Virus record (IMG/VR): IMGVR_UViG_3300012211_000001
Location: 1-52,326 of that record
DNA: 52,326 nucleotides
Reading direction: 5' to 3' (one strand)
Origin: a virus
Position numbers and translations under genes: made by a program. The notes beneath the pieces are model-generated. The model was not told the origin of the DNA. It ran no database searches and worked only from the letters and a program-made list of their open reading frames with translations. This document shows positions 40,440 through 47,285 of the stretch, piece by piece. Position 1 is the stretch's first letter; every line of letters starts with the position of its first letter.

Positions 40440-41597
40440 ACCCCATGGTTCTCTACGGGTTTGTGGATCACGGTCCCAGTCCGCTTCTGTCGGCACGCTC
40501 GACCTAGCTTCAGCCCACGTTGAGCCGACAAGCGCCATCCCGGCGCCTAAGATGTTACGAGCTGCGTTGTGGTCACGGTCCAATTCGGCACCGCAGGGGC
40601 AAGAATGCCACCGCTGGGCGAGCGTCTTTTTCACGACCTGACCACATGCGCTGCACTGTTGCGACGTACCGGCGGGACTTACCGCAATCAGTGTCCGAGC
40701 AGCGCTTTCAGCCTTCTCGGCCAGCAATCGCAGGAACTGCCCCCACCCGGCATCATGCACGGACTTCGCCAGCATTCCACCAGCGAGACCCTTTACGTTC
40801 AGGTCCTCGACGGCAATCAGATCAAAGCGGTTGACCAGCGACCGGGAAACCTTGTGGTGAAAATCCCTGCGTTGTTGCTGGACGTGCTCATAGATCCGAT
40901 GAAGGGAAAGTACAGCCTTCTTCCGCCCATGGCTTCCCATGTGTCGGCGTGCGACGCGACGTTGCGCTAGGCGAAGTCTCGCCTGACCGCTCGCGAAGTA
41001 TCGAGGGTTGGAAACCGCCTCCCCAGTGGAAAGCATGGCGAATGACGTGAGCCCTACATCTACGCCAATCGCAGCCCCGCTTCTGGGTAGCGCTTCAGTA
41101 TTTACTTCGTTAGCGAAGCAGACGAACCAGCGGCCAGCATTGCGCTTGACAGTCACCGTCTTGACCTTGCCTTCCAATGGTCGATGCAACTTTAACTTGA
41201 TCTGTCCCACACCGAACAAAGCAACCCGACCAGCGATGATCCAGTGAGTCTTTCCTGAAAACGTAAGGGAATCATAGCGTCGTGCTGAGCGGAAGCGTGG
41301 ATAGCCGGGAGCTTGACCAGCCTTCACCCGTCGGAAGAAGGCCCGGAAGGCTCGGTCCACGCGCCGCAGTACGTCCTTGGCCACCCTCTGGCTTGGGATG
41401 GCCAAATCCCCTGATGCACGAATCTCCTTGAGCTGTGCGGCCTGTTCGTATAACCCGATGCTCTTCCGCTGCATCCGCCACGCCTCGCGTCGTTCTTCAA
41501 GGGCCGCGTTGTAGAGTCTTGCCGCCTCGGACAATTGCAATTCAAGCGCCATTACTTGGGCAATGGTCGGATAGAGTCGGTACTTAAAGGTTTTCAT
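40437..41597 (-). CDS. tnpB: TnpB, RNA-guided nuclease of the IS200/IS605 type
   Basis: 386 aa. ATG 41597 overlaps the upstream stop as TAATG. RuvC acidic triad: Asp180 (IGVDVGLTSFA), Glu264 (IAVEDLNVKG) and Asp342 (DRDHNAARNIL). Zinc finger Cys315, Cys318, Cys333, Cys335 (CSACG, HSCPCG). All catalytic residues are present. No tnpA transposase is nearby, so it is a solitary TnpB. TnpB enzymes cut DNA under RNA guidance and aid element retention; in a phage it might act against rival DNA. That last role is inferred. Confidence 0.95.
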   Translation of the reverse strand: MKTFKYRLYPTIAQVMALELQLSEAARLYNAALEERREAWRMQRKSIGLYEQAAQLKEIRASGDLAIPSQRVAKDVLRRVDRAFRAFFRRVKAGQAPGYPRFRSARRYDSLTFSGKTHWIIAGRVALFGVGQIKLKLHRPLEGKVKTVTVKRNAGRWFVCFANEVNTEALPRSGAAIGVDVGLTSFAMLSTGEAVSNPRYFASGQARLRLAQRRVARRHMGSHGRKKAVLSLHRIYEHVQQQRRDFHHKVSRSLVNRFDLIAVEDLNVKGLAGGMLAKSVHDAGWGQFLRLLAEKAESAARTLIAVSPAGTSQQCSACGQVVKKTLAQRWHSCPCGAELDRDHNAARNILGAGMALVGSTWAEARSSVPTEADWDRDPQTRREPWG

Positions 41598-41779
41598 TAC
41601 GGGTTTCCCACGGGAGGAGGCAGCAACCCAAGCCGACGAGCGCAACCGATATGATAATGCTCGTAAACTATCGGGTCGCTTTCCTTGACGTTGGGGGGCG
41701 GGGGCGCGATTCGCGATAACGCTTCGTCCCCCGTCCACAGCGCCCCCCCGCAAGCTTGGCATGTGGCCTCAATTTTCAT
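41597..41779 (-). CDS. Small zinc-binding protein, 60 aa
   Basis: ATG 41779 overlaps the previous stop as ATGA. CQACGGALWTGDEAL near the N-terminus and YHIGCARRLGLLPPP near the end suggest one zinc site. Its last codons merge into the TnpB start, so TnpB landed at its 3' end or it was trimmed there. The end of the upstream gene holds a similar PPVG segment. Confidence 0.68.
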   Translation of the reverse strand: MKIEATCQACGGALWTGDEALSRIAPPPPNVKESDPIVYEHYHIGCARRLGLLPPPVGNP

Positions 41780-42156
41780 TCGGTTCCCACGGGAGGAGAT
41801 ACCACCCCTGCGAGTAATTCGTCGGCCAGTTTCTTTGCTTCGGCGAATCGCTGTTCCGCATCTGTGCGTGCGCGATCACAGCGCTCTGCAAAGTCACGCC
41901 AAGACTGCCCCGCGCATTCTGTTGTCGGCTCGGCGCGCCAAATCGCCGCGTGCATTTCCAGCATCGCATGTTTAGGACCGTACATTGCGGCGCCGCTCGG
42001 AAGGAATCCCATGTAGGGGCTGATGTTGCCGCTCAGGTCACGACAGAGCGCGAATAGCCGCTCCACGAACGGATCGACAGCATAGGGATCATAGTTCTGG
42101 CGTCCGTCCCATTCTGCACGAAGCGCCGCGAGTCGTTCTGGAAACGAACTAGTCAT
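41776..42156 (-). CDS. Hypothetical helical protein, 126 aa
   Basis: ATG 42156 overlaps the upstream Cys-rich gene by 8 nt (GATGACTAG). Helical (FPERLAALRAEWDGR, HAAIWRAEPTTECAGQSWRDF, EQRFAEAKKLADELLAG). No known domain. It forms part of the leftward small-gene run. Confidence 0.65.
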   Translation of the reverse strand: MTSSFPERLAALRAEWDGRQNYDPYAVDPFVERLFALCRDLSGNISPYMGFLPSGAAMYGPKHAMLEMHAAIWRAEPTTECAGQSWRDFAERCDRARTDAEQRFAEAKKLADELLAGVVSPPVGTE

Positions 42157-42307
42157 CCTCGAATATCTCCTCGGCTGGCGGGGCGGTGCAGGCGCATTCC
42201 TCGGGACACGATTCGGGTGTGCCATCGCAATCGCATTCGCACCACGTCTGCATCCCGCAGCGACAATGCTGTCCAGCAGCACATCCTTCGCACAGCCGCT
42301 CGCCCAT
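42149..42307 (-). CDS. Cys-rich small protein, 52 aa
   Basis: Ten Cys in 52 residues (CEGCAAGQHCRCGMQTWCECDCDG, CPEECAC) and a short acidic tail. ATG 42307; an AAAGGA lies about 12 nt upstream, a little far. Overlap with the next ATG supports translation. Likely binds zinc; function unknown. Confidence 0.62.
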   Translation of the reverse strand: MGERLCEGCAAGQHCRCGMQTWCECDCDGTPESCPEECACTAPPAEEIFEDD

Positions 42308-42338
42308 GGGGGGGTCTTATCCTTTCAGGTCCCGCAGG

Positions 42339-42563
42339 TTACCAGATTGTCATGTCTTTCGCGAGGCCGGAGCCGCCACAAGACGAGCACCGGCAGAGTT
42401 GCCCAGCATACGAGCCATCGGGATTTTTGATGATGTGGTGCGCCTTGGTGCATTCGAGCGGATCGTCGCACTCATCCCATCCTTCGCCCCCGCAGTGGAA
42501 GCACTCGAATTCGTCCTCGCCGTCATCTGGCTCGCGCTGTTCAGTTTCTGGTGTATGGGTCAT
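42339..42563 (-). CDS. Small zinc-knuckle protein, 74 aa
   Basis: ATG 42563. CFHCGGEGWDECDD and CRCSSCGGSG are DnaJ-type CxxCGGxG knuckles, probably one two-lobed zinc site. Acidic N-terminus (ETEQREPDDGEDEFE). Common among phage accessory genes; role unknown. Confidence 0.72.
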   Translation of the reverse strand: MTHTPETEQREPDDGEDEFECFHCGGEGWDECDDPLECTKAHHIIKNPDGSYAGQLCRCSSCGGSGLAKDMTIW

Positions 42564-42565
42564 GT

Positions 42566-42970
42566 TCAGGAACCCCCCGAGAGAGCCACGTAAATGCGCA
42601 TCCCGAGACGCTTCTCAGCGGTGCGCGCGATTCGCGCTGGCAGCAGCGGGGCCCATTTCGGATGCCCTTCGAGCTCGCGCAACCGGGGGCGCACCGTCGA
42701 AGGATTGATCCCCGTGCCATTGGCGATTTCGCCCGCGGTCATGCCTCGCGCCCCGGCGACAGCGATGTAGAGGTAAATCGCTTCCCGCACGCGAGCGGTG
42801 TGCGGCTTGATGCGCGCCGCCGCTTCACGCGAAGTGTCAACGGCCACGCTGGGGGGTGAGTTATCGGGCTCTGTGCCGACAGTGGTATTTCCACCCCCCA
42901 GGGGCCAAAACAAGTCGGGGTCGGGCTCTCCTGGGAGCGGGGCCGCCCAGTGCTTATGATGGGCGCGCAT
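42566..42970 (-). CDS. Winged-helix-like DNA-binding protein, 134 aa
   Basis: The N-terminal 45 residues are Pro/Gly/Thr-rich and flexible. Residues 55-130 contain a helix-turn-helix with a wing-like end: REAIYLYIAVAGARGMTAGEIANGTGINPSTVRPRLRELEG and a MRIYVAL strand. May be a regulator or a replication-site binder. It lies three bases before the zinc-knuckle gene and three after the RAMP-like gene. Confidence 0.68.
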   Translation of the reverse strand: MRAHHKHWAAPLPGEPDPDLFWPLGGGNTTVGTEPDNSPPSVAVDTSREAAARIKPHTARVREAIYLYIAVAGARGMTAGEIANGTGINPSTVRPRLRELEGHPKWAPLLPARIARTAEKRLGMRIYVALSGGS

Positions 42971-42972
42971 TC

Positions 42973-43545
42973 CTAGCCCGCGACCTCTTCCCAGAGCGTG
43001 ACTCGGAACGTCCCGAACGGGCCACGCTTCTCGGGGCGAAAATCTCCAATGCCGATGCCTACACCGGCTTCTGTCAGGAGCTGGTGCGCTGTCTCGACTT
43101 CGAGCAAATCGTCATTGACGAGAAGTTCGAAGCGGGCGCCCCAGTTGTCGAACCGGGGGCGATGGCGCATGACGCGGCCCTTGGTGGCGGGGATCGTGAC
43201 GGGTCGGGAATCGACCTCGAAGGATTTTGCAGGGCCGTCGCCGTTGAGGATCGTAATAGCATCCGTTGGGACGCGCACCGCTGAGGGAACCACGAAGCGC
43301 AAGCTCTTGCGGCTACCACGCATCTTGTGGTTCGAGCCAGCGTTCCCCATCGCTCCGGCGATACTGAAAGCGTTGAAGTAATACGTCCCGTCGGGCGCGA
43401 TATAGGCGTTGGCGGTTGCCTCAGCCCTCGGATCGGCGGTCTTGACCATCTGCTTGCGGGTTGCTTTTGCCTGTTCAGCTTGCTCTGCGAATCGGTGAAT
43501 CAGCAATGGCGTCACGCCACGAATCTCAACCTTGATCGTTTTCAG
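42973..43545 (-). CDS. Cas7/RAMP-like phage protein of unknown function
   Basis: 190 aa if begun at CTG 43545, which follows AAGGGGG by 4 nt and restores the conserved opening KTIKVEIRGVTPLLIHRF; the first GTG at 43515 would lose it. The closing GVGIGIGDFRPEKRGPFGTFRV is the matching family end, and the centre has RVMRHRPRFDNWGARFELLV. This is a phage family with RAMP-like motif layout (hydrophobic strand, G-rich end). It may bind RNA or single-stranded DNA. It neighbours the ERF gene. Confidence 0.68.
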   Translation of the reverse strand: MKTIKVEIRGVTPLLIHRFAEQAEQAKATRKQMVKTADPRAEATANAYIAPDGTYYFNAFSIAGAMGNAGSNHKMRGSRKSLRFVVPSAVRVPTDAITILNGDGPAKSFEVDSRPVTIPATKGRVMRHRPRFDNWGARFELLVNDDLLEVETAHQLLTEAGVGIGIGDFRPEKRGPFGTFRVTLWEEVAG

Positions 43546-43566
43546 AAAACCCCCTTAGAGAGAACT

Positions 43567-43651
43567 TCACCATGCCTTACCGCACCTTGCCCCACCCCGC
43601 ATTGCCAGACCACACCAGGCCCCACCTAGCCCAACCGAACCGCACCTTACA
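43567..43651. repeat. Pentanucleotide-phased NNRCC array 2
   Basis: Sixteen consecutive 5-base slots, of which 15 are NNRCC (CC at 43570, 43575 ... 43645; the one at 43600 is CA), with a purine before every CC. The minus strand reads (GGYNN)n. It begins on the stop codon of the 83-aa gene (43647) and ends 21 nt before the CTG start of the RAMP-like gene. It shares TTGCCAGACC and ACACCA stretches with array 1. Confidence 0.9.
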
Positions 43652-43898
43652 AACCTTCTCTTTCAAAAAGCACTGCATCGATCGCGTCGAGTAACGGTTT
43701 GAAATATACGCCCCGGCCGTTTTTCAACTCGACTTCATTTCGCATTCTGACGAGCGCATTCGAGCTAAATTCTTGGAGTGGTGTGCCGGCGCGTTCTCCG
43801 AAGGGCCACAGAATCGTTCCAGCCGAATCGTCCGGCTCATCCCATGGCATCGGATCGGTACGCCGAAAGACTTCGGGATACTCGTCAAGGCGTTCCAC
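43647..43898 (-). CDS. Hypothetical protein, 83 aa
   Basis: ATG 43898 lies 14 nt inside the end of the ERF gene. Acidic, with helix FSSNALVRMRNEVELKNGRG and an end LLDAIDAVLFEREGL. No family recognised. Its 3' end abuts the GGYNN array. Confidence 0.62.
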   Translation of the reverse strand: MERLDEYPEVFRRTDPMPWDEPDDSAGTILWPFGERAGTPLQEFSSNALVRMRNEVELKNGRGVYFKPLLDAIDAVLFEREGL

Positions 43899-44592
43899 TG
43901 GCCACCTTCGCGGCTCGCGCCTTGAGTTCGAGCTTCACAATCGCCAACCACTCATCGGGAACGGGTGCTTGCCCCGACTCGACTGCGCGGAGCTGATTGA
44001 GTGCCCATTCGCGGACGCACTTGCCTTGTACGGTTCCGCCGCCCGTCCATTTCGTATCTCTAGTAGGAAACTCATCGGGTTCGGTAATCCGCTGGGGAGA
44101 CGTGGGGCCCGACTCCGCGCTGGGCGGACTCGCTGCGCTACCCTTGGAAGGCGCAGTGGACTTAGCCCCACGCTCCACTCGCTTCGCTCCGCTTGCCGCA
44201 TTGCCGTCGTCATCCTCAGTTACCACGCCCACGACTGCCGCGAGCGCATAGCGCCGCAGATAGGTCAGCGCAGAACCCACGCCTTGGGCATCCGACTGTT
44301 TCAACGGCGCGCCCGCCGTTCCCGCAATCCATTCCCCGGACTCGTGGACGAGGACGGTCGTCAGCGTGGCGAACGGTGGGTCGCCCACCGAGTACCCGGG
44401 AAACTGCGTTACCGTAAGGCCGTTCGATTGCAACGCAGCGCGGCAGGCGTTCCAAATGGATTCGAGCCCCGCGTAACTGGACTTGAAGAACGGGTTCGTG
44501 GAATCCTTCACCGCTGGTTGCAATGCGGCCTGCGCTTTCAGCAGCGCTTTGGCGAGCCCCGCGACGCTCGAACTCTGGGTGACGCTGGTCAT
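43885..44592 (-). CDS. ERF-family single-strand annealing protein
   Basis: 235 aa. ERF core at residues 10-125: LAKALLKAQAALQPAVKDSTNPFFKSSYAGLESIWNACR, LQSNGLTVTQFP and GSALTYLRRYALAAVVGV. The linker (about 130-175) is Ser/Pro/Thr-rich. ERF proteins bind single-stranded DNA and promote phage recombination and replication restart. ATGA overlap with the small gene upstream. It is the main sign of a recombination-dependent replication module here. Confidence 0.93.
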   Translation of the reverse strand: MTSVTQSSSVAGLAKALLKAQAALQPAVKDSTNPFFKSSYAGLESIWNACRAALQSNGLTVTQFPGYSVGDPPFATLTTVLVHESGEWIAGTAGAPLKQSDAQGVGSALTYLRRYALAAVVGVVTEDDDGNAASGAKRVERGAKSTAPSKGSAASPPSAESGPTSPQRITEPDEFPTRDTKWTGGGTVQGKCVREWALNQLRAVESGQAPVPDEWLAIVKLELKARAAKVASGTP

Positions 44593-44792
44593 CGGTTCCT
44601 CAGTTCTCGTGAATCCACATCACGGCAAACGACGCATTGAAGTTCCGGGGCTGGCGGTTTCTTGCCCCGCCAGACTGAAAGCAAGCCGTCCGGTTTCCGT
44701 CCACAAAGTGTGAACTTGTTGTCCTGTGTGAGATGATACAGGCCAAAACCTGCGCGGCTCATGCGCCATGCGATGTACGAAGTTTCAGGCAT
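44589..44792 (-). CDS. Small zinc-binding protein, 67 aa
   Basis: ATG 44792 overlaps the stop of the degenerate frame 45014-44785 (ATGCCTGA). FGLYHLTQDNKFTLCGRK and ELQCVVCRDVD give a possible Cys3 site. An in-frame extension back to 45014 exists but is not needed. Function unknown. Confidence 0.6.
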   Translation of the reverse strand: MPETSYIAWRMSRAGFGLYHLTQDNKFTLCGRKPDGLLSVWRGKKPPAPELQCVVCRDVDSRELRNR

Positions 44793-45014
44793 CGGGATGC
44801 TCTGGGGCCAGCAGCCACTTTTGCACCATTGCCTCGTGTCCGGCCACCGCTTCGGCTTCCGTGCTGTAGCGATCGCAATCCAGTCAGCTACGCGCTTGTA
44901 GGCTGGGTCCTCGAATTTTTCGCCCCAGACGCGAATGTCATTCGTCACCGTTCCGTCACGGAGATACCACTGATCGAAGCGCCGCATCAGAACGTGCCCC
45001 CGCAGTCCAACCAT
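44785..45014 (-). pseudogene. Frameshifted remnant of the gene paralogous to 48362-48700
   Basis: Starts ATG 45014 with GAGGAG upstream. The first part (DQWYLRDGTVTNDIRVWGEKFEDPAYKRVA) matches the intact copy at 48362 nearly residue for residue. The copy then has a run of about 45 residues missing and the remainder (LDCDRYSTEAEAVAGHEAMVQKW) continues in another frame to TGA at 44785. The direct frame instead runs on into 44589. An internal deletion shifted the frame. Confidence 0.7.
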
Positions 45015-45217
45015 GGATTCTCCTCGACGGGCACTCCTGGTAACACGCCATCGCCCCGCGTCACATGCCCAGCAAGGCACCTTTGGAGTACCAGTTCTTC
45101 GTAGGGCAAATGCGAAAGTGGAGATGGAGTGATGAACCAATAGAGCAAGCCGCCGCACCGTTCGCATATCGCCGGGGCGCTTTGCTTCCGGGCAACGATT
45201 ACTTTTGTCGGCTTCAT
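44987..45217 (-). CDS. Zinc-ribbon-like small protein, 76 aa
   Basis: ATG 45217 with GGAG 6 nt upstream, overlapping the previous TGA as ATGA. CERCGGLLYWF and later CLAGH and CGG suggest one zinc site. It overlaps the following gene by 28 nt. Function unknown. Confidence 0.68.
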   Translation of the reverse strand: MKPTKVIVARKQSAPAICERCGGLLYWFITPSPLSHLPYEELVLQRCLAGHVTRGDGVLPGVPVEENPWLDCGGTF

Positions 45218-45294
45218 CGTTTCTCCGTCTGTTTCCAGCAATAGCCCATGAGGAATCCTATCGCCAAGAGCACGGCCACGAGCCAGAAATTCAT
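45214..45294 (-). CDS. Micro membrane protein, 26 aa
   Basis: ATG 45294 overlaps the regulator stop as ATGA and its TGA overlaps the next ATG in the same way. Sequence begins MNFWLVAVLLAIGFLMGYCW, one membrane segment, then a charged end (KQTEKR). Two exact overlaps make chance unlikely. It is second in the leftward transcript. Confidence 0.7.
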   Translation of the reverse strand: MNFWLVAVLLAIGFLMGYCWKQTEKR

Positions 45295-45518
45295 GCGACC
45301 GCTCGAACGCCGAGCATGGTTAACACGGCGCGGGCTTTGGTGCCTTCCCACGACCGGTGCCCCAGCTCGAGATCGGAGAGAAATGAAGCGCTGACCCGCA
45401 CGGCGCGGGCGACTTCTCTGAGGCCCAATCCCTTGTTAACACGCTCGGTGCGAACTCGCATCCCTAGGGCGCGCCAGTCGGGTTCCTTGCCAGTTCCGTG
45501 ACAGCGTTTACATTCCAT
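45291..45518 (-). CDS. XRE-family transcription regulator
   Basis: 75 aa. A Cys knuckle at the N-terminus (MECKRCHGTG) precedes an XRE helix-turn-helix: LGLREVARAVRVSASFLSDLELGHRSWEG. It probably binds the palindrome in its own promoter. ATG 45518 starts 6 nt after the -10 box, so the mRNA should be leaderless, as for lambda cI from PRM. It is first in the leftward arm. Confidence 0.88.
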   Translation of the reverse strand: MECKRCHGTGKEPDWRALGMRVRTERVNKGLGLREVARAVRVSASFLSDLELGHRSWEGTKARAVLTMLGVRAVA

Positions 45519-45524
45519 AAGAAC

Positions 45525-45553
45525 ACTATACGCTTAGGGGGTTGACACGTCAA
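45525..45553 (-). promoter_or_regulatory. Leftward promoter, leaderless
   Basis: Minus strand: -35 TTGACG (45553-45548), 17-nt spacer, -10 TATAGT (45530-45525). The ATG of the XRE gene begins 7 bases past the -10. This is the best promoter match I find, and it drives the leftward small-gene arm. Confidence 0.82.
45542..45553. promoter_or_regulatory. Palindromic operator shared by both -35 boxes
   Basis: TTGACACGTCAA is an inverted repeat with TTGAC/GTCAA half-sites. A protein bound here would cover both -35 boxes, so the XRE product could switch the two arms together. Confidence 0.6.
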
Positions 45554-45570
45554 GGGGGATAGGCTAACGT
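45542..45570 (+). promoter_or_regulatory. Rightward promoter
   Basis: Plus strand: -35 TTGACA (45542-45547), 17-nt spacer, -10 TAACGT (45565-45570), weaker than the leftward one. It faces the gene at 45619. The -35 overlaps the leftward -35 in a palindrome. Confidence 0.62.
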
Positions 45571-45618
45571 AGGGGGGCAGGCAGTGAGAGGCGTCCCCTG
45601 AACCCCCTGGAGTCCCCA

Positions 45619-46182
45619 ATGGCATGTCCGATCTGCGGAGCGAAATGCGTTTGCCGGAAGCGCGGCGAAGATGGCCGCTGCTGCTCCTGCCACAAGCACA
45701 AGGCGCGGACGCCCCAGCAAGCGCAGGCACACTCACAGTATGAGATTGAACACAAGCGCCCCGTGGATGCGGCCTCAGTCTATCCCGTTGAGGAACTGCT
45801 GACGGAACTGGATGTGCGGCGCGTGGATCGGCGCGACGGGTTTTCTTATGCGGGGCTGTTTGATCGTCCCGTCGTCACTGATCTGGTGATTCTCCGAGAT
45901 GGTCCCATGCCCGTCGTCATCGCGACTGAGCGTAGCGACAATCCGGGGGCATCAATCACCAACACGATTGAGAAACTCGCTGCGAAGTTGATGAGCGAGA
46001 CTGGCTGGCTGCTGGGTGACTTCGTATTGGTCGAGCACTATCCCGCGCACCGCTACGGTGAATTCCTTGGGCGGTCGCTCAGTCAAGTGCATTTCGAGCG
46101 CATGTGGAGCGGCGTGACGTGGACGCATTTAGAGATTGACGGACTGCGTGCGCTGATCGCCCCAGCAGCGGTACCAGCATGA
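45619..46182 (+). CDS. Cys-rich protein, first gene of the rightward arm, 187 aa
   Basis: A GGAG lies 6 nt before ATG 45619. N-terminal Cys cluster (CPICGAKCVCRKRGEDGRCCSCHK) then a soluble domain (RDGPMPVVIATERSDNPGASITNTIEKLAAKL, FVLVEHYPAHRYGEFLG). No family recognised. It may be an early regulator or host-interaction protein. Confidence 0.72.
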   Translation: MACPICGAKCVCRKRGEDGRCCSCHKHKARTPQQAQAHSQYEIEHKRPVDAASVYPVEELLTELDVRRVDRRDGFSYAGLFDRPVVTDLVILRDGPMPVVIATERSDNPGASITNTIEKLAAKLMSETGWLLGDFVLVEHYPAHRYGEFLGRSLSQVHFERMWSGVTWTHLEIDGLRALIAPAAVPA

Positions 46183-46394
46183 GTCGCTATTCTGATTTGC
46201 CGTCCGGATGCTCGCCGTCCGACATTCCTGGAAACCGCCCCGAGGATTTGGTCTCCGAAGAACTATACGAGTTGTTCAGCAAGGCATGGAGCTATGCCTT
46301 CACCGAAGAACAGATTGTGGAGATTTGGCGCGAAGCGGTGAAGGAAGAAGAAGCCAAGGCGGACGATTACGAGCGGCGGCGGGAGGGAGCGTGA
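46179..46394 (+). CDS. Small acidic protein, 71 aa
   Basis: ATGA overlap at the start. Helical (EELYELFSKAWSYAFTEEQIVEIWREAVKEEEAKADDYERRR). No known domain. GTGA overlap with the next gene. Confidence 0.65.
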   Translation: MSRYSDLPSGCSPSDIPGNRPEDLVSEELYELFSKAWSYAFTEEQIVEIWREAVKEEEAKADDYERRREGA

Positions 46395-46678
46395 GCGAAA
46401 AGAGGTATCCCGAGGTGATTACGCCTGAGATTCTCGCAGAGTTGGCGCATGTGAGCGATGACGAGATCGCCCAAGACATTGCGGATACCGAGCGCGAAAT
46501 CTCCCAGTATCGTGCAGTAGGGGAAGCGGAGGCGGGGATTGCTCGCGCGCACCCCGATCAGAACGAGCGGCGCATGGCTGATTTTCGCGCCCGCGCACGG
46601 CCTGAGCAAATCGCCCAGCGGGAAGCATTCGTGGCATATCTGCGACGGTTGCAAGTGGCGCGAAGCCAAGGAGTATAG
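46391..46678 (+). CDS. Small helical protein, 95 aa
   Basis: GTG 46391 overlaps the previous TGA, with GGGAGGGAGC upstream. Charged helices (EILAELAHVSDDEIAQDIADTEREI, RARPEQIAQREAFVAYLRRLQVA). No known domain. Confidence 0.65.
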   Translation: MSEKRYPEVITPEILAELAHVSDDEIAQDIADTEREISQYRAVGEAEAGIARAHPDQNERRMADFRARARPEQIAQREAFVAYLRRLQVARSQGV

Positions 46679-46680
46679 GC

Positions 46681-47010
46681 ATGAGTTCGGGGACTTCTTT
46701 GCATAGTCAAGACCGAGAGCAGCACAGTCAGCAACCCCCATTGGCCGACATTCGGAATGCGCTGCAAGCACTCGTCGCGTGGCGTGAGGAAAGCCTCCGG
46801 GCCGACTTGGAAGATGTCGAGCGCCTACTGAATCACGCGATTGAAGGCCTCTCGGAGCCGAATGCGGCGGCCATCCATGCTGCTACCGCCCTGCTGCGCG
46901 CCGCGATGGGTCCGACGGCATTTGATCTCGCCGAGCCCCGGTTGCCCCGCGATGTGGCGTCGGTGATTCTTCACGCCCAGTTGACGGGCCTTTCCCCGGA
47001 GACGCTGTGA
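46681..47010 (+). CDS. Small helical protein, 109 aa
   Basis: ATG 46681. Acidic helical protein (LADIRNALQALVAWREESLRADLEDVERLLNHAIEGL) with an Ala-rich second half. GTGA overlap with the next gene. Function unknown. Confidence 0.65.
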   Translation: MSSGTSLHSQDREQHSQQPPLADIRNALQALVAWREESLRADLEDVERLLNHAIEGLSEPNAAAIHAATALLRAAMGPTAFDLAEPRLPRDVASVILHAQLTGLSPETL

Positions 47011-47285
47011 GCGCCTCGAATCTGCCAACGGGTCCCTCACGGTCATTGCCGAAATTGACGCTCGAACAGCGTACTCGCGCCTATAAACTGGAGCACCAAG
47101 TCGTGGACGATTCGCTGGGGGCCGCTTATGAGATTATCGCACTGCGCGATGCCGCTCAAGCGATGGCCGATTTCGCTTTTTCGCATGTGGAGCAGACACG
47201 GGGCTATCGCGCGGCGATTCGTGCCTTCTGTAAGCACAAGCGCGCATTACGGGAAGCACTGAGTGGTTCTGGAGAGGTTCTATGA
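47007..47285 (+). CDS. Small helical protein, 92 aa
   Basis: GTG 47007. Helices LTLEQRTRAYKLEHQVVDD and YRAAIRAFCKHKRALREALSG. ATGA overlap with the next gene. No family recognised. Confidence 0.65.
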   Translation: MSASNLPTGPSRSLPKLTLEQRTRAYKLEHQVVDDSLGAAYEIIALRDAAQAMADFAFSHVEQTRGYRAAIRAFCKHKRALREALSGSGEVL

